The notes: generated by a model not told the origin, from the sequence alone. A stretch of DNA of 64,000 bases from Streptomyces niger (GCF_000718305.1 NZ_JOFQ01000004.1:248001-312000); one strand, 5' to 3'. Counted from the stretch's first letter, positions 45,079 to 55,498 are shown. Translations and numbers: made by a program.

Positions 45079-45111
45079 GTCATTGCGCTGTCATCGCGCT
45101 GTCATTGCGCT
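45079..45111. repeat. Three 11-bp tandem copies GTCATTGCGCT/GTCATCGCGCT
   Basis: Copies start at 45079, 45090 and 45101. The third contains the last codons (AQ) and stop of the gene at 45102-45365 on the minus strand, so the stop and its flank appear three times in a row. Confidence 0.9.
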
Positions 45112-45365
45112 TCTTCGATCCGGTCGATCGCCTCCTGCACCAGGTCGAGGAATTCCACCTCCTCGCAGCGCGGCTTGCTGCCCATCTCGTACAGGACCAG
45201 GCAGTCCGCCAGCTCCTCCCCCAGGTCCTCGTCCGGCAGTTCGGCGGCCAGTTCGCTGTGCACGAGGCCCGCGTGGCCGCCCTGCACCGGCACTCGCACC
45301 GCTGCCGCACCGGGTCTCTTCTGCCGCTGCCGTACGTAATCGAGCAGGCGTGTCACCCTGCTCAC
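45102..45365 (-). CDS. Small conserved protein of unknown function (87 aa)
   Basis: A short soluble protein VSRVTRLLDYVRQRQKRPG with an acidic helical C-terminus ending EFLDLVQEAIDRIEEAQ. I do not recognise a named family. Support comes from the ribosome site (AGGAA six bases before GTG 45365; an ATG two codons up has poor spacing) and from its position between coaA and glmS. Its stop lies in an 11-bp tandem repeat. The function is unknown. Confidence 0.7.
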   Translation of the reverse strand: MSRVTRLLDYVRQRQKRPGAAAVRVPVQGGHAGLVHSELAAELPDEDLGEELADCLVLYEMGSKPRCEEVEFLDLVQEAIDRIEEAQ

Positions 45366-45510
45366 CCCCATTTCCTCACACGGAAAAATTGGCGCGTTCC
45401 CCCACTGTCGGACGGTACCGGGGAATGGGTGATTGGTATAGACATGCGGTATTGCTGCGACCCCCGGGATGAACGGTGCGGGGCGGCTGCGGACAATGGG
45501 CGGCGTGCCC

Positions 45511-46494
45511 ATGACGACAGAGCAGCCGCAGCAACGACGCCGCGCCGACGCCACGCCGTACGTCGACATGACCCGCGCGGAATGGAGTGCCCTGCGCGAG
45601 AAGACCCCGCTCCCGCTGACCGCCGAGGAGGTCGAGCGGCTGCGCGGACTGGGCGACGTCATCGACCTGGACGAGGTACGCGACGTCTATCTGCCGCTCT
45701 CCCGGCTCCTGAACCTCTACTTCGGAGCCACCAGCAACCTCCGCGGCGCCCTGAACACCTTCCTCGGGGACCAGGAGGGGCACGGCGCCCAGGAGGGCAC
45801 GCCGTTCGTGATCGGCGTGGCGGGCAGCGTCGCGGTCGGCAAGTCCACCACGGCCCGCCTGCTCCAGGCGCTGCTGGCCCGCTGGTCCGACCACCCGCGG
45901 GTGGAGCTGGTGACCACCGACGGCTTCCTGCTGCCCAACGCCGAGCTGCACCGGCGCGGCCTGATGTCCAGGAAGGGCTTCCCCGAGTCCTACGACCGGC
46001 GCGCCCTGACCCGCTTCGTCGCGAACGTGAAGTCCGGCAAGGCCGAGGTCACCGCGCCGGTCTACTCCCACCTCATCTACGACATCGTGCCCGGCGAGCG
46101 ACTGACCGTGCACCGCCCGGACATCCTCATCGTCGAGGGCCTGAACGTGCTGCAGCCCGCACTGCCCGGCAAGGACGGCCGCACCCGGCTCGGCCTCGCC
46201 GACTTCTTCGACTTCTCGGTGTATGTGGACGCCCGTACCGAGGACATCGAACAGTGGTACCTGGGGCGGTTCCGCAAACTGCGCGAGACCGCCTTCCAGA
46301 ACCCGTTCTCGTTCTTCCGCAAGTACGCGCAGGTCCCCGAGGAGGAGGCCATGGAGTACGCGCGCATGAACTGGCGCACCATCAACAAGCCCAACCTGCA
46401 GCAGAATGTGGCCCCCACCCGCGGCCGCGCGAACCTCGTGCTCCGCAAGGGACCCGACCACAAGGTGCAGCGGCTGTCGCTGCGCAAACTCTGA
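45511..46494 (+). CDS. coaA: Type I pantothenate kinase
   Basis: A 327-aa kinase for the first step of coenzyme A synthesis. The P-loop is [21 protein letters not shown]. Family motifs are [26 protein letters not shown] in part, the [13 protein letters not shown] segment and [13 protein letters not shown]. The C-terminus RLSLRKL is complete. I use ATG 45511; an ATG at 45496 and a GTG at 45505 in the same frame are possible. It is divergent from the small gene and 23 bp upstream of the DUF389 gene. Confidence 0.95.
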   Translation: MTTEQPQQRRRADATPYVDMTRAEWSALREKTPLPLTAEEVERLRGLGDVIDLDEVRDVYLPLSRLLNLYFGATSNLRGALNTFLGDQEGHGAQEGTPFVIGVAGSVAVGKSTTARLLQALLARWSDHPRVELVTTDGFLLPNAELHRRGLMSRKGFPESYDRRALTRFVANVKSGKAEVTAPVYSHLIYDIVPGERLTVHRPDILIVEGLNVLQPALPGKDGRTRLGLADFFDFSVYVDARTEDIEQWYLGRFRKLRETAFQNPFSFFRKYAQVPEEEAMEYARMNWRTINKPNLQQNVAPTRGRANLVLRKGPDHKVQRLSLRKL

Positions 46495-46517
46495 CCGAGA
46501 ACTTCGAGGACTCTGCC

Positions 46518-47462
46518 GTGCTGCATCTGCGACTGATCGTCCCGGCGGACCGTACGGACGAGGTGGTGGCGCTGCTGGAGCAGACGGTCGGCACCGCTCA
46601 TCTGGTGGTACTGGCCGGCGCGGCCCGCAGCCCCGCCGGGGACGTGATCACCTGCGACGTGGCGCGCGAGGCCGGCGACGGGCTGCTGCGCGCACTGCGC
46701 GAGCGCGGCATCGACGACTGCGGGTCGATCGCCGTCGAGGACATCGACCTCTCGCTGTCCAAGCGCGCGGTCCAGGCCGAGGAGGACGCGCCGGGCGAGG
46801 GCGCGGACGCGGTCCTGTGGGAGCAGCTGAGCGGCGCCACACACGAGGAGTCGACGCTCACCGTCACCTACATCGCGTTCCTGACCCTCGCGACGATGAT
46901 CGCGGCGTGCGGTGTCGTACTGGACAACGCGATCCTCATCGTGGGCGCGATGGCGGTCGGCCCGGAGTTCGGGCCGCTGGCCGGGATCTGCACGGCGGTG
47001 GTCCAGCGCGCGCCGCGGCTCGCCTGGCGCTCACTGGTGGCGCTGGTCGCCGGATTCGCGGTGGCGATGATTCTGACCGTGGGCTTCAGCTACCTGATGG
47101 ACGCGCTGGACCTCTTCACCTACGACAAGTTCGAGGCGGACCGGCCCAACACGTCCTTCATCTGGCAGCCGGACCTGATGTCCTTCGTGGTGGCGCTTCT
47201 CGCCGGCATCGCGGGCACCCTGTCCCTGACCTCGGCCAAGTCCGGCGCCCTGGTCGGCGTCGCGATCTCCGTGACGACCGTCCCGGCCGCCTCGAACGCC
47301 GCCGTCGCCTTCCTCTACGGCGACTACTCGCAGACGGTGGGCTCCACCGGCCAGCTCCTGCTGAACCTGGCGGGCATCATCGTCGCGGGCACGCTCACGC
47401 TGGTCGCCCAGAAGTACCTCTGGGCGCGCCATCGTGAGCGTGCCGCCGTACGCGACAGCTGA
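46518..47462 (+). CDS. DUF389 integral membrane protein
   Basis: A 314-aa protein. The N-terminal ~95 residues form an ACT-like soluble domain (VLHLRLIVPADRTDEVVALLEQ). About five to six membrane helices follow, beginning TLTVTYIAFLTLATMIAACGVV and with the family motif ILIVGAMAVGPEFGPLAGIC; the C-terminus is basic. It belongs to the DUF389/YptA-type family with no proven role. It starts at a GTG 23 bp after coaA and is probably cotranscribed. It converges with glmM. Confidence 0.85.
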   Translation: MLHLRLIVPADRTDEVVALLEQTVGTAHLVVLAGAARSPAGDVITCDVAREAGDGLLRALRERGIDDCGSIAVEDIDLSLSKRAVQAEEDAPGEGADAVLWEQLSGATHEESTLTVTYIAFLTLATMIAACGVVLDNAILIVGAMAVGPEFGPLAGICTAVVQRAPRLAWRSLVALVAGFAVAMILTVGFSYLMDALDLFTYDKFEADRPNTSFIWQPDLMSFVVALLAGIAGTLSLTSAKSGALVGVAISVTTVPAASNAAVAFLYGDYSQTVGSTGQLLLNLAGIIVAGTLTLVAQKYLWARHRERAAVRDS

Positions 47463-47465
47463 GGC

Positions 47466-48824
47466 TCAGCCCAGCGCGGACTTCACCACGTCGGCCAGCC
47501 GGCCGGCCACGGCCTTCGCCTGCTCCAGGTCCGCGGCCTCCACCATGACGCGGACCAGCGGCTCCGTACCGGAGGAGCGCAGCAGCACCCGGCCGGTCGC
47601 GCCCAGCTCGCGCTCCGCGTCGGTCACCGCGGCCGACAGTTCGGCGGAGGTGGTGACCCGGGACTTGTCCACGTCCGGGACGTTGATCAGGACCTGCGGC
47701 AGCCGCTCCATGACGCCCGCCAGCTCGGCCAGCGTGCGGCCGGTCGCCGCCACCCGCGCCGCCAGCATCAGGCCGGTCAGCGTGCCGTCGCCGGTCGTGG
47801 CGTGGTCCAGCACGATGACGTGCCCGGACTGCTCGCCGCCCAGCGCGAAGCCCTGGGCCTTCATCTCCTCCAGGACGTACCGGTCGCCGACCGCGGTCTG
47901 CACCAGCTGGATGCCCTCGCGCTCCAGCGCCAGCTTGAAGCCCAGGTTGGACATGACGGTCGCCACGACGGTGTCCTGCCGCAGGGTGCCCGCGTCGCGC
48001 ATGCCCAGCGCGAGGACGGCGAGGATCTGGTCGCCGTCGATCTCGTTGCCCTCGTGGTCCACGGCCAGGCAGCGGTCCGCGTCACCGTCGTGCGCGACAC
48101 CCAGGTCGGCGCCGTGCTCGACGACCGCGGCGCGCAGCTTGTCCAGGTGGGTGGAGCCGCAGCCGTCGTTGATGTTCAGCCCGTCGGGGTCGGTGCCGAT
48201 GGTCACGACCTCGGCGCCGGCCCGCGCGAACGCCTCGGGCGAGACCCGGGCCGCGGCGCCGTGCGCCCCGTCGATGACGATCTTCAGGCCGTCCAGGCGG
48301 TTGGGCAGCACGCCGACGAGGTGCGCGACGTAGTTGTCGAAGCCCTCGGCGTAGTCCCTGACCCGGCCCACGCCCGCGCCGGTCGGCCGGTCCCACGGCT
48401 CACCGGAGGCGTGCCCGCGGTACATGCTCTCGATCCGGTCCTCCAGCTCGTCGGCGAGCTTGTGCCCGCCGCGCGCGAAGAACTTGATGCCGTTGTCGGG
48501 CATCGGGTTGTGGCTGGCGGAGAGCATCACGCCCAGGTCCGCGCCGAGCGCGCCGGTGAGGTACGCCACCGCCGGGGTCGGCAGCACGCCCACCCGCAGG
48601 ACGTCCACGCCCGCGCTGGCCAGCCCCGCCACCACGGCGGACTCCAGGAACTCCCCCGACGCCCGCGGATCGCGCCCGACCACGGCCACCGGCCGGTGAT
48701 CTTCGAACGTCCCGGCTTCCGCCAGAACATGCGCCGCAGCGACCGACAGGCCGAGCGCCAGCTCCGCCGTCAGATCCGCATTGGCGACACCGCGCACCCC
48801 GTCCGTGCCGAAGAGTCGTCCCAC
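47466..48824 (-). CDS. glmM: Phosphoglucosamine mutase
   Basis: A 452-aa enzyme converting glucosamine 6-phosphate to the 1-phosphate. It has [14 protein letters not shown] at the start, the phosphoserine loop [20 protein letters not shown], the metal loop [11 protein letters not shown] and the sugar loop GGEQSGHVI. The C-terminal phosphate motif is [17 protein letters not shown] 48824 has GGAGG six bases upstream. It lies downstream of rpsI across a strong terminator. With glmS and acpS nearby, it serves wall-precursor supply. Confidence 0.97.
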   Translation of the reverse strand: MGRLFGTDGVRGVANADLTAELALGLSVAAAHVLAEAGTFEDHRPVAVVGRDPRASGEFLESAVVAGLASAGVDVLRVGVLPTPAVAYLTGALGADLGVMLSASHNPMPDNGIKFFARGGHKLADELEDRIESMYRGHASGEPWDRPTGAGVGRVRDYAEGFDNYVAHLVGVLPNRLDGLKIVIDGAHGAAARVSPEAFARAGAEVVTIGTDPDGLNINDGCGSTHLDKLRAAVVEHGADLGVAHDGDADRCLAVDHEGNEIDGDQILAVLALGMRDAGTLRQDTVVATVMSNLGFKLALEREGIQLVQTAVGDRYVLEEMKAQGFALGGEQSGHVIVLDHATTGDGTLTGLMLAARVAATGRTLAELAGVMERLPQVLINVPDVDKSRVTTSAELSAAVTDAERELGATGRVLLRSSGTEPLVRVMVEAADLEQAKAVAGRLADVVKSALG

Positions 48825-48908
48825 TGGTGTCCTCCGAGTCATTTCGCTTGGACCAGACCGTTATGACCGGTTACGTACAGGTATACGCCTATCTGGTCCC
48901 GGATAGCC

Positions 48909-48947
48909 GAACGCCCCGGCGGCACGAAAAGTGCCACCGGGGCGTTC
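48909..48947 (-). terminator. Terminator between rpsI and glmM
   Basis: Seventeen-base arms (48909-48925 and 48931-48947) with one mismatch and a GAAAA loop. It lies 30 bp after the rpsI stop, so the rplM-rpsI transcript should end here and glmM should need its own promoter in the ~85 bp that remain. Confidence 0.88.
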
Positions 48948-48977
48948 CAAGCGGCTGCGCATCGCAGCAAGCGGCAA

Positions 48978-49490
48978 TTAGCGCTTGCTGTACTGCGGCG
49001 CCTTGCGGGCCTTCTTGAGACCGGCCTTCTTGCGCTCGACCGCACGGTCGTCGCGCTTGAGGAAGCCGGCCTTCTTCAGCGGGCCGCGGTTGTTCTCGAC
49101 GTCCGCCTCGTTCAGCGCACGGGCCACGCCCAGGCGCAGCGCGCCGGCCTGGCCGGAGATGCCGCCACCGGAGATGCGGGCGACGACGTCGTAACGGTTG
49201 TCCAGCTCGAGCACCTTGAAGGGCTCGTTGACTTCCTGCTGGTGCACCTTGTTCGGGAAGTAGCCCTCAAGGGTGCGGCCGTTGATCTTCCACTGGCCGG
49301 TGCCCGGGACGATCCGGACGCGGGCGATGGCGTTCTTGCGGCGGCCCAGGCCGGCGGCCGGCTGCGGGTCGCCGAAGCGGGAGGCGAGGGACTCGGAGGT
49401 GTACTCACCCTCCAGCGGCGCCTCGGACTCGCTGGTGTACTGCTCGACCTCGGCCTCTTCGAGCGGGGTCTCGGCGGTGGTCTCAGCCAC
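48978..49490 (-). CDS. rpsI: Ribosomal protein S9, with N-terminal extension
   Basis: A 170-aa small-subunit protein. The S9 core runs from [19 protein letters not shown] to [17 protein letters not shown], and the C-terminal Lys/Arg tail reaches the tRNA anticodon loop in the P site. The first ~45 residues are an acidic extension (a YTSES repeat occurs twice) common in actinobacteria. It is 43 bp downstream of rplM, as in all bacteria. Confidence 0.98.
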   Translation of the reverse strand: MAETTAETPLEEAEVEQYTSESEAPLEGEYTSESLASRFGDPQPAAGLGRRKNAIARVRIVPGTGQWKINGRTLEGYFPNKVHQQEVNEPFKVLELDNRYDVVARISGGGISGQAGALRLGVARALNEADVENNRGPLKKAGFLKRDDRAVERKKAGLKKARKAPQYSKR

Positions 49491-49533
49491 GATGCTCCTC
49501 AGATTCTCTTCGTCTTAGGGGGTGTGGCCGGAC

Positions 49534-49977
49534 TTACTGCGCGACCTGGGTGATCTCGAACGGGACCGGCTGCTGAGCAGCGTGCGGGTGCTCGGCGCCC
49601 GCGTAAACCTTCAGCTTCGAGAGCATCTGACGGCCCAGGGTGTTCTTGGGGAGCATGCCCTTGATGGCCTTCTCGATGGCCTTCTCGGGGTTCTTGTCGA
49701 GCAGCTCGTCGTAGCGGACGGAGCGCAGACCACCCGGGAAGCCGGAGTGGCGGTAGGCCATCTTCTGCTCGCGCTTGTTGCCGGACAGGTGCACCTTGTC
49801 GGCGTTGATGATGACGACGAAGTCACCGGTGTCGACGTGAGGGGCGTAGACCGGCTTGTGCTTGCCCCGCAGGAGGGACGCGGCCTGAGATGCCAGACGG
49901 CCCAGGACAACGTCCTGCGCGTCAATGATGTGCCACTGGCGCTGGACGTCGCCGGGCTTGGGGCTGAACGTACGCAC
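49534..49977 (-). CDS. rplM: Ribosomal protein L13
   Basis: A 147-aa large-subunit assembly protein. The start is [20 protein letters not shown] and the core [41 protein letters not shown] is complete. The promoter must lie in the 203 bp upstream (49978-50180), which has no other gene. Confidence 0.98.
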   Translation of the reverse strand: MRTFSPKPGDVQRQWHIIDAQDVVLGRLASQAASLLRGKHKPVYAPHVDTGDFVVIINADKVHLSGNKREQKMAYRHSGFPGGLRSVRYDELLDKNPEKAIEKAIKGMLPKNTLGRQMLSKLKVYAGAEHPHAAQQPVPFEITQVAQ

Positions 49978-50180
49978 GTTTTAGCCTTCGCTTCTAAGTG
50001 TATCGGGACCTGTACTGGGCCACTTCGGACGACGATCCGAGAATGGCGGCTCGGGGTGACGCAACCCCTTGCCTGCCGTCGGTCATCGGTCCGGTGAACC
50101 GGCGTAAGGGCCCCTCACGTGAGATAGAGCAAGCCAATACGCATAACAAACAGGCAGAATACCGGGCTCCCCCAGGCGGG

Positions 50181-51422
50181 TCAAAATGCGCCGGGCGCCG
50201 GGGTCCGGTCCGCGCCACCCCCAGAGGTCCGGTCCGCGCCACTCCCAGGGGCCCGGTCCGCGCCACTTCCGGCCGGGCGCCGCAGGCAGGCACAGGCCAC
50301 CACGGCCGCGAGCGTCCACAGCATCGCCGCGTCCTTGAAGGCCCGCCGCCGCACGTCCTCCAGGTAGGGCCAGTCGAGGCCGGCGACCTGGGGCACGAGC
50401 GCGGCCCAGAACCACGCCGTACGGGGCACCGAGCCGGGTACGGCCGCGGAGGCCAGCAGCGGGCCGAGCACCACCAGCAGGTAGTGGTCGAAGGACGGCC
50501 GGGACACCAGGAAGGCCGCGAGCAGCAGCATCGCCGCGGTCTCGACGAGCCGGAGCGGCCCGTCGTCCGCGCGCCGCCAGCGCAGGCACGCGCAGGCCAC
50601 GCCTGCCGCGGCCGCCGCCACCGCCAGCCCGTACGCCGCCGCCGGTGCCACCCCGAGCCTGGCCAGGACCGCCCCGAGCGAGGCGTCGTACGGCCGCGCG
50701 AAGGCGTCCTGGCCGCGCAGGAGGAACGGCAGCGTACGGGTGAGGAACATCCCGGGCCGCGGCATCGCGAGCGCCGCCAGAAGCGACACGCCCACCGGCA
50801 CCGTGCTCGCGACGGCCAGCGCGCCCCATCGCCGCGCGAGGACGAACAGCAGCAGGACGGGCAGCAGCATCGGCTTCAGGGCGAGCACGCACCCGATCAC
50901 CGCGCCGGCCGCCACCCACCGCGCGCGGCAGGCCAGCAGCAGTGCGAGCGGCAGCGCCACTACGGAGGCGAGCGTCCAGTTGCCGAGCGTGACGAGGTTG
51001 CGGAACGGCTGGAAGAACGGCAGCGCGGCCACGACCAACACCGCGAGCCGGCTGTCGGCCCGCACCCCGAAGATCCGCAGACTCAGGAACCAGCCCAGCA
51101 GCACGAGGCCGACCCCGGCCGCCGGCACCAGCCACGGCAGCCACCGCGCGGGCAGCAGCGCCTCGGGCACCGCCGCGAGCACCGCGCCCGGCAGATACAG
51201 GAACCGCTTGTCCGCGTACGGAGCACCGCCGTCCAGCAGCGCCCGCGCCGCCTTCACCACGAAGGCGTTGTCCATGCCGAGACGGCCGCCGCGCCGTACG
51301 GTCGCCACGACCACCACGGCCGTCAGCCCGGCGGCGACGGCCCGCAGCGGCCAGGGAGCGGGCCGCAGCAGCCACGCAGGTCGGGACACCTGCCCCCTTT
51401 GCCCTGCTGTGTCCGCTGCCAT
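50181..51422 (-). CDS. GT87-family polyprenol-phosphate-dependent membrane glycosyltransferase
   Basis: A 413-aa multi-pass protein of the DUF2029/GT-C type. After a short head it has about ten hydrophobic helices. The early loop has MDNAFVVKAARALLDGGAPYADKRFLYLPGAVL, with the family's conserved Tyr/Asp and Tyr-x-Pro elements, and LVTLGNWTLASVVALPLALLL follows. GT87 enzymes in mycobacteria add mannose from polyprenyl phosphate mannose to lipoglycans. The C-terminal tail is three copies of an 8-residue GSGADRxP unit, encoded by a 24-bp DNA repeat (50202-50273). It lies 23 bp downstream of the ABC-F gene. Confidence 0.8.
   Translation of the reverse strand: MAADTAGQRGQVSRPAWLLRPAPWPLRAVAAGLTAVVVVATVRRGGRLGMDNAFVVKAARALLDGGAPYADKRFLYLPGAVLAAVPEALLPARWLPWLVPAAGVGLVLLGWFLSLRIFGVRADSRLAVLVVAALPFFQPFRNLVTLGNWTLASVVALPLALLLACRARWVAAGAVIGCVLALKPMLLPVLLLFVLARRWGALAVASTVPVGVSLLAALAMPRPGMFLTRTLPFLLRGQDAFARPYDASLGAVLARLGVAPAAAYGLAVAAAAAGVACACLRWRRADDGPLRLVETAAMLLLAAFLVSRPSFDHYLLVVLGPLLASAAVPGSVPRTAWFWAALVPQVAGLDWPYLEDVRRRAFKDAAMLWTLAAVVACACLRRPAGSGADRAPGSGADRTSGGGADRTPAPGAF
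50202..50273. repeat. Three 24-bp tandem copies in the 3' end of the GT87 gene
   Basis: Units GGTCCGGTCCGCGCCACnnn start at 50202, 50226 and 50250, with few differences. In frame they encode the GSGADR-type tail repeat. The period is a multiple of three, so the frame is kept. Confidence 0.9.
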
Positions 51423-51445
51423 GCGGCCACCCTAGGAGCCCCCCG

Positions 51446-53074
51446 TCACCGCTCCCGCTCGACTCTCCGTTCGTCCCACACCGGCTCCGCCGTCTCCCGC
51501 ACCCGGCCGTCCGAGCCGAAGACCAGATACCGGTCGAAGGAGCGCGCGAACCAGCGGTCGTGCGTCACCGCCAGCACCGTCCCCTCGTACGCCGCCAACC
51601 CCTCCTGCAGCGCCTCGGCCGACTCCAGGTCCAGGTTGTCGGTCGGCTCGTCCAGCAGCAGCGCCGTCGACCCCGCCAGCTCCAGCAGCAGGATCTGGAA
51701 GCGCGCCTGCTGGCCGCCGGAGAGCCGGTCGAAGCGCTGCTCGGCCTGGCGCTCCAGCTCGTACCGGCGCAGCGCGCTCATCGCCTTGCCGCGGTCCTTG
51801 GCGTGCTCGGTCCAGAGGATGTCGAGGAGGGTGCGGCCCGCCAGCTCGGGGTGCGCGTGGGTCTGTGCGAAGTGGCCGGGGACGACCCGGGCGCCCAGCT
51901 TCCACGTGCCGGTGTGCGCCACCGGGTGCTCGGGGTCTCCGGCGAGGAGGCGCAGGAAGTGGGATTTGCCCGAGCCGTTCGAGCCGAGGACCGCGACCCG
52001 CTCGCCGTAGAAGACCTCCAGCGAGAACGGCTTCATGAGCCCGGTGAGCTCCAGGTTCTCGCAGGTCACGGCGCGGACGCCGGTGCGGCCGCCGTGCAGC
52101 CGCATCGTGATGTCCTGCTCGCGCGGCGGCTCCGGCGGCGGCCCGGCCTCCTCGAACTTCTTCAGCCGGGTCTGGGCCGCGTGGTAGCGCGAGGCCATCT
52201 CGTGGCTGTTCTCCGCGGCCTGCCGGAGGTTACGCACCAGCTTCTTCAGCTGCTCGTGCTTCTCGTCCCAGCGCCGCCGCAGCTCCTCGAAGCGCGCGAA
52301 GCGCTCCTTGCGCGCCTCGTGGTACGTCCCGAAGCCGCCGCCGTGCACCCACACGTCCGAGCCCGCGGGGCCCGGCTCGACGCTGACGATCTTCTCGGCG
52401 GAGCGGGCCAGCAGCTCGCGGTCGTGGCTGACGAACAGCACCGTCTTCCTGGTCTCGCGCAGCCGCTCCTCCAGCCAGCGCTTGCCGGGGACGTCGAGGT
52501 AGTTGTCCGGCTCGTCCAGGAGCAGCACCTCCTCCGGGCCGCGCAGCAGCGACTCCAGCACCAGCCGCTTCTGCTCACCGCCGGAGAGCGTGCGCACCTG
52601 CCGCCACTGCGCCTTCTCGTACGGCACGCCGAGCGCGGCCATGGTGCACATGTCCCAGACCGTCTCGGCCTCGTACCCGCGGGCCTCCGCCCAGTCGCTG
52701 AGCGCCTGCGCGTACGCCATCTGCGCGGCCTCGTCGTCCACCGTCAGCACGGCGTGCTCGGCGTCGTCCACGGCCTTCGCGGCGGTCCGCAGCCGCGGCG
52801 GGGCCACCGAGACCAGCAGGTCCCGCACCGTCCGCTCATCTCGCACCGAGCCCACGAACTGCGGCATCACGCCCAGCCCGCCGCTGACCGTCACCGCACC
52901 GCCGTGCGGCGTCAGCTCCCCCGCGATCAGCTTCAGCAGCGTCGTCTTGCCCGCGCCGTTCGCGCCGACGAGCGCGACCGTGGCGCCTTCCCCCACCCGA
53001 AAGGACACGTCGCCCAGCAACACCCGCCCGTCCGGCAGGTGGTACTCCAGGTGTCCGGCCTCCACATGTCCCAT
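51446..53074 (-). CDS. ABC-F family ATPase (tandem ABC, no membrane domain)
   Basis: A 542-aa protein with two ATPase domains and no membrane part. Domain 1 has the P-loop GANGAGKTTLL, signature LSGGEQKRL and LLLDEPDNYLD. Domain 2 has GSNGSGKSHFLRLLAG, LSGGQQARF and LLLDEPTDNLD. The Glu/Asp/Lys-rich linker (about residues 240-330, RFEELRRRWDEKHEQLKKLVRNL) is the ribosome-contacting P-site motif of the class. Members act as translation factors or protect the ribosome from antibiotics. This one resembles the common Streptomyces housekeeping copies; no drug-specific evidence is seen. ATG 53074 (MGHVEAGHLEY). It is upstream of the GT87 gene. Confidence 0.9.
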   Translation of the reverse strand: MGHVEAGHLEYHLPDGRVLLGDVSFRVGEGATVALVGANGAGKTTLLKLIAGELTPHGGAVTVSGGLGVMPQFVGSVRDERTVRDLLVSVAPPRLRTAAKAVDDAEHAVLTVDDEAAQMAYAQALSDWAEARGYEAETVWDMCTMAALGVPYEKAQWRQVRTLSGGEQKRLVLESLLRGPEEVLLLDEPDNYLDVPGKRWLEERLRETRKTVLFVSHDRELLARSAEKIVSVEPGPAGSDVWVHGGGFGTYHEARKERFARFEELRRRWDEKHEQLKKLVRNLRQAAENSHEMASRYHAAQTRLKKFEEAGPPPEPPREQDITMRLHGGRTGVRAVTCENLELTGLMKPFSLEVFYGERVAVLGSNGSGKSHFLRLLAGDPEHPVAHTGTWKLGARVVPGHFAQTHAHPELAGRTLLDILWTEHAKDRGKAMSALRRYELERQAEQRFDRLSGGQQARFQILLLELAGSTALLLDEPTDNLDLESAEALQEGLAAYEGTVLAVTHDRWFARSFDRYLVFGSDGRVRETAEPVWDERRVERER

Positions 53075-53185
53075 GCACGGAATTGTCGGCCCCCGGCACC
53101 GCACGGGACAAACGGGTTTCCACCTGCACCGCACGGCCCCATGGCCGAAGTCCTTCTGTGACCTGTGCGCACTAGGATGCGCGCC

Positions 53186-54025
53186 ATGAGCTTTGGGGAA
53201 GGGGGGCCGTTCGGCCCCGGGGGTTCCGGTCCGTCGTCCACTCCGGACTGGGCCGCGCTGGCAGAACAGAGCGAAGCACGCGGCAAGCGCAAGCGCTGGC
53301 TCCTGATAGGCGGTGGCGCCCTGGCCACCCTCGTGGTGGCCGGCGTCGTCGCCACCGCGGTGATCACCAGCAACGACGGCGGCAAGCCGTCCGCGCTCCC
53401 CTCACCGCAGGAACTCCCCGACGAGCCGGACGACCCGAAGCCCACCTTCTCCGACGTCACGGTCCCGCCGCCGCCGGACCCGATGGACTACATCACCGAC
53501 GCCAAGAAGGACACCGCGCCGCTCACCGCCGACTCGCTCTTCCCCGACAAGCAGCTGACGGCCGACGGCCGCGCCTACCCGAAGGCCACCACCAGCTCCA
53601 CCGGCAGCTGCGCGAGCGTCACCCAGGGCGGCCTCGGCGCGGTCCTCACGAAGCACGGCTGCGAGAAGCTGCTGCGCGCCACGTTCTCCCGGGACGGCGT
53701 GGCGGTGACCGTCGGCGTCGCCCGGTTCGACACCAAGGCCGCCGCGGCCGCGGTGAAAGAGGAGTACAAGCCCAACCTCGCGGCGCTCGCCGGCGGCAAG
53801 GTCGCCCCGTTCTGCCAGGGCACCGACTGCCGGACCTCGGCGAACGCCACGGGCCGGTACGCGTACTTCACGATCGCCGGCTACCTCAACGGCAAGGCCG
53901 TCACCACCAGCGAGACCAAGGCCCTGCAGGCCGGCCGGGACGGCGCCGCCTACGCCTGGAACCGGATCATGCAGCGCGGCCGCGACCAGGCCGACGCGGC
54001 GGCGAAGAAGCAGCTGAAGAACTGA
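53186..54025 (+). CDS. Membrane-anchored protein of unknown function
   Basis: A 279-aa protein. The first ~35 residues are Gly/Pro/Ser-rich, then a basic KRKRWLLIGG segment leads into one membrane helix (LLIGGGALATLVVAGVVATAVI, about residues 40-60), so the rest is outside. A Pro/Asp-rich spacer precedes a ~170-residue outer domain with four Cys (SCASVTQGG, KHGCEKL, PFCQGTDC), probably two disulphides. The layout is common in Streptomyces, with no assigned function. It is divergent from the ABC-F gene (111 bp) and is followed by a bidirectional terminator. Confidence 0.75.
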   Translation: MSFGEGGPFGPGGSGPSSTPDWAALAEQSEARGKRKRWLLIGGGALATLVVAGVVATAVITSNDGGKPSALPSPQELPDEPDDPKPTFSDVTVPPPPDPMDYITDAKKDTAPLTADSLFPDKQLTADGRAYPKATTSSTGSCASVTQGGLGAVLTKHGCEKLLRATFSRDGVAVTVGVARFDTKAAAAAVKEEYKPNLAALAGGKVAPFCQGTDCRTSANATGRYAYFTIAGYLNGKAVTTSETKALQAGRDGAAYAWNRIMQRGRDQADAAAKKQLKN

Positions 54026-54038
54026 CGCCGGCCGCGGC

Positions 54039-54060
54039 GGGCGGGGCATCGGCCCCGCCC
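54039..54060. terminator. Bidirectional terminator between the membrane protein gene and truA
   Basis: Perfect 9-bp arms GGGCGGGGC/GCCCCGCCC with an ATCG loop, starting 13 bp after the first stop and ending 8 bp before the truA stop. Confidence 0.8.
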
Positions 54061-54068
54061 CCCCGGAC

Positions 54069-54929
54069 TCAGCAGCAGCCCGCGCCCGGCAGGGTCCGCT
54101 TGTTCCGTGCTTCCTTGTTGCGGGCCGCCAGCAGCTCGTCGGCCGGGTAGCCGACCTCCTCCAGGGTCAGCCCGTGCGGCCGTACGACGTGCACCGCCGA
54201 GTCCCGCACCCCCGCCGCGAGCACCTTGCCCGGCCACTCCACGGGCCGGTGCCCGTCCCCGACGAACAGCAGCGCGCCCACCAGGGAGCGCACCATGTTG
54301 TGGCAGAACGCGTCGGCCCGCACCGTCGCCGTGACGATCCCGTCGGCGCCCCGCTCCCAGCTCAGCTCCTGGAGCGTGCGGATCGTCGTCGCGCCCTCGC
54401 GCCGCTTGCAGTACGCGGCGAAGTCGTGCTCGCCCAGCAGCGCCTGCGACGCCTCGTTCATCGCCGCGACGTCCAGGTCCCAGTCGTGCCACAGCACGTG
54501 CCCGCGCAGCAGCGGGTCGACGCCGCCGGGGTGGTCGGTGACCCGGTACGCGTACCGGCGCCAGATCGCCGAGAACCGCGCGTTGAAGCCGGCCGGGGCC
54601 TCGGCCACCCGCCAGATGCGTACGTCCTTGGGGAGCCGCCCGGCGAGCCGCCGGCGCAGCTTGTCGCCGTGCTCGGCCCACAGTTCCTGCGGCAGGTCCA
54701 CATGGGCCACCTGGCCACGCGCGTGCACGCCCGCGTCGGTCCGCCCCGCCACGGTCAGCTCGTACGTCTCCGACGCCCGCATGACCGTCCGCAGCGCGTC
54801 CTCGATCTCCGCCTGGACCGTCCGCCGCTCCCGCTGCTTCGCCCAGCCGGAGAAGTCCTTCCCGTCGTAGGAGAGGTCCAGCCGCACCCGGACGTGGCCG
54901 GGCGCCGGCCCGTCGTTGTCATTGCTCAC
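54069..54929 (-). CDS. truA: tRNA pseudouridine(38-40) synthase
   Basis: A 286-aa pseudouridine synthase acting on positions 38-40 of tRNA anticodon stems. The catalytic Asp lies in [17 protein letters not shown]. Other family parts are [31 protein letters not shown], and the C-terminal [17 protein letters not shown]. The C-terminal Cys-Cys and about ten residues are an extension. GTG start. Downstream of rplQ by 74 bp on the same strand. Confidence 0.95.
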   Translation of the reverse strand: MSNDNDGPAPGHVRVRLDLSYDGKDFSGWAKQRERRTVQAEIEDALRTVMRASETYELTVAGRTDAGVHARGQVAHVDLPQELWAEHGDKLRRRLAGRLPKDVRIWRVAEAPAGFNARFSAIWRRYAYRVTDHPGGVDPLLRGHVLWHDWDLDVAAMNEASQALLGEHDFAAYCKRREGATTIRTLQELSWERGADGIVTATVRADAFCHNMVRSLVGALLFVGDGHRPVEWPGKVLAAGVRDSAVHVVRPHGLTLEEVGYPADELLAARNKEARNKRTLPGAGCC

Positions 54930-55003
54930 GCGCCCATCCTCTCAAGCGGAACGGACCCGCTCCCCCAGCGGGGAACGGGCCCGTTCAGCGGCCTGGATCA
55001 GGC

Positions 55004-55498
55004 TCAGGCGTCCTTGGACTCCTCGGCCGGGGCCTCGGCGGCCTCGTCCTTGGTGTCCTCGGCCTTGGCGGCCTCGTCGGCCTCCTTCACCGCGCGCTTG
55101 GTCGCGGCCTCGGCCTCGTCGACGGTGGCCTTCTTGGCGATCTCGCCCTCGACCAGCTCGATGACGGCCATCGGGGCGTTGTCGCCACGACGGTTGCCGA
55201 TCTTGGTGATACGGGTGTAGCCACCCGGACGCTCGGCGTAGCGCGGCGCGATCTCGGTGAACAGCGTGTGCACGATGCTCTTGTCCGTGATCGTGGCCAG
55301 CACCAGGCGACGGTTGTGGATGTCGCCCTTCTTCGCCTTGGTGATCAGCTTCTCCGCGACGGGGCGCAGGCGGCGGGCCTTGGCCTCGGTCGTGGTGATG
55401 CGGCCGTGCTCGAACAGCGACTTCGCGAGGTTCGCGAGCAGCAGACGCTCGTGCGCGGCGCTGCCGCCCAGACGGGCACCCTTGGCGGGACGCGGCAT
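55004..55498 (-). CDS. rplQ: Ribosomal protein L17
   Basis: A 164-aa large-subunit protein. The core (1-~117) starts [33 protein letters not shown] in part, with [21 protein letters not shown]. The Ala/Glu-rich ~45-residue tail is an actinobacterial extension. It is downstream of rpoA, but 160 bp away and after a perfect 11-bp-stem hairpin. Confidence 0.97.
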   Translation of the reverse strand: MPRPAKGARLGGSAAHERLLLANLAKSLFEHGRITTTEAKARRLRPVAEKLITKAKKGDIHNRRLVLATITDKSIVHTLFTEIAPRYAERPGGYTRITKIGNRRGDNAPMAVIELVEGEIAKKATVDEAEAATKRAVKEADEAAKAEDTKDEAAEAPAEESKDA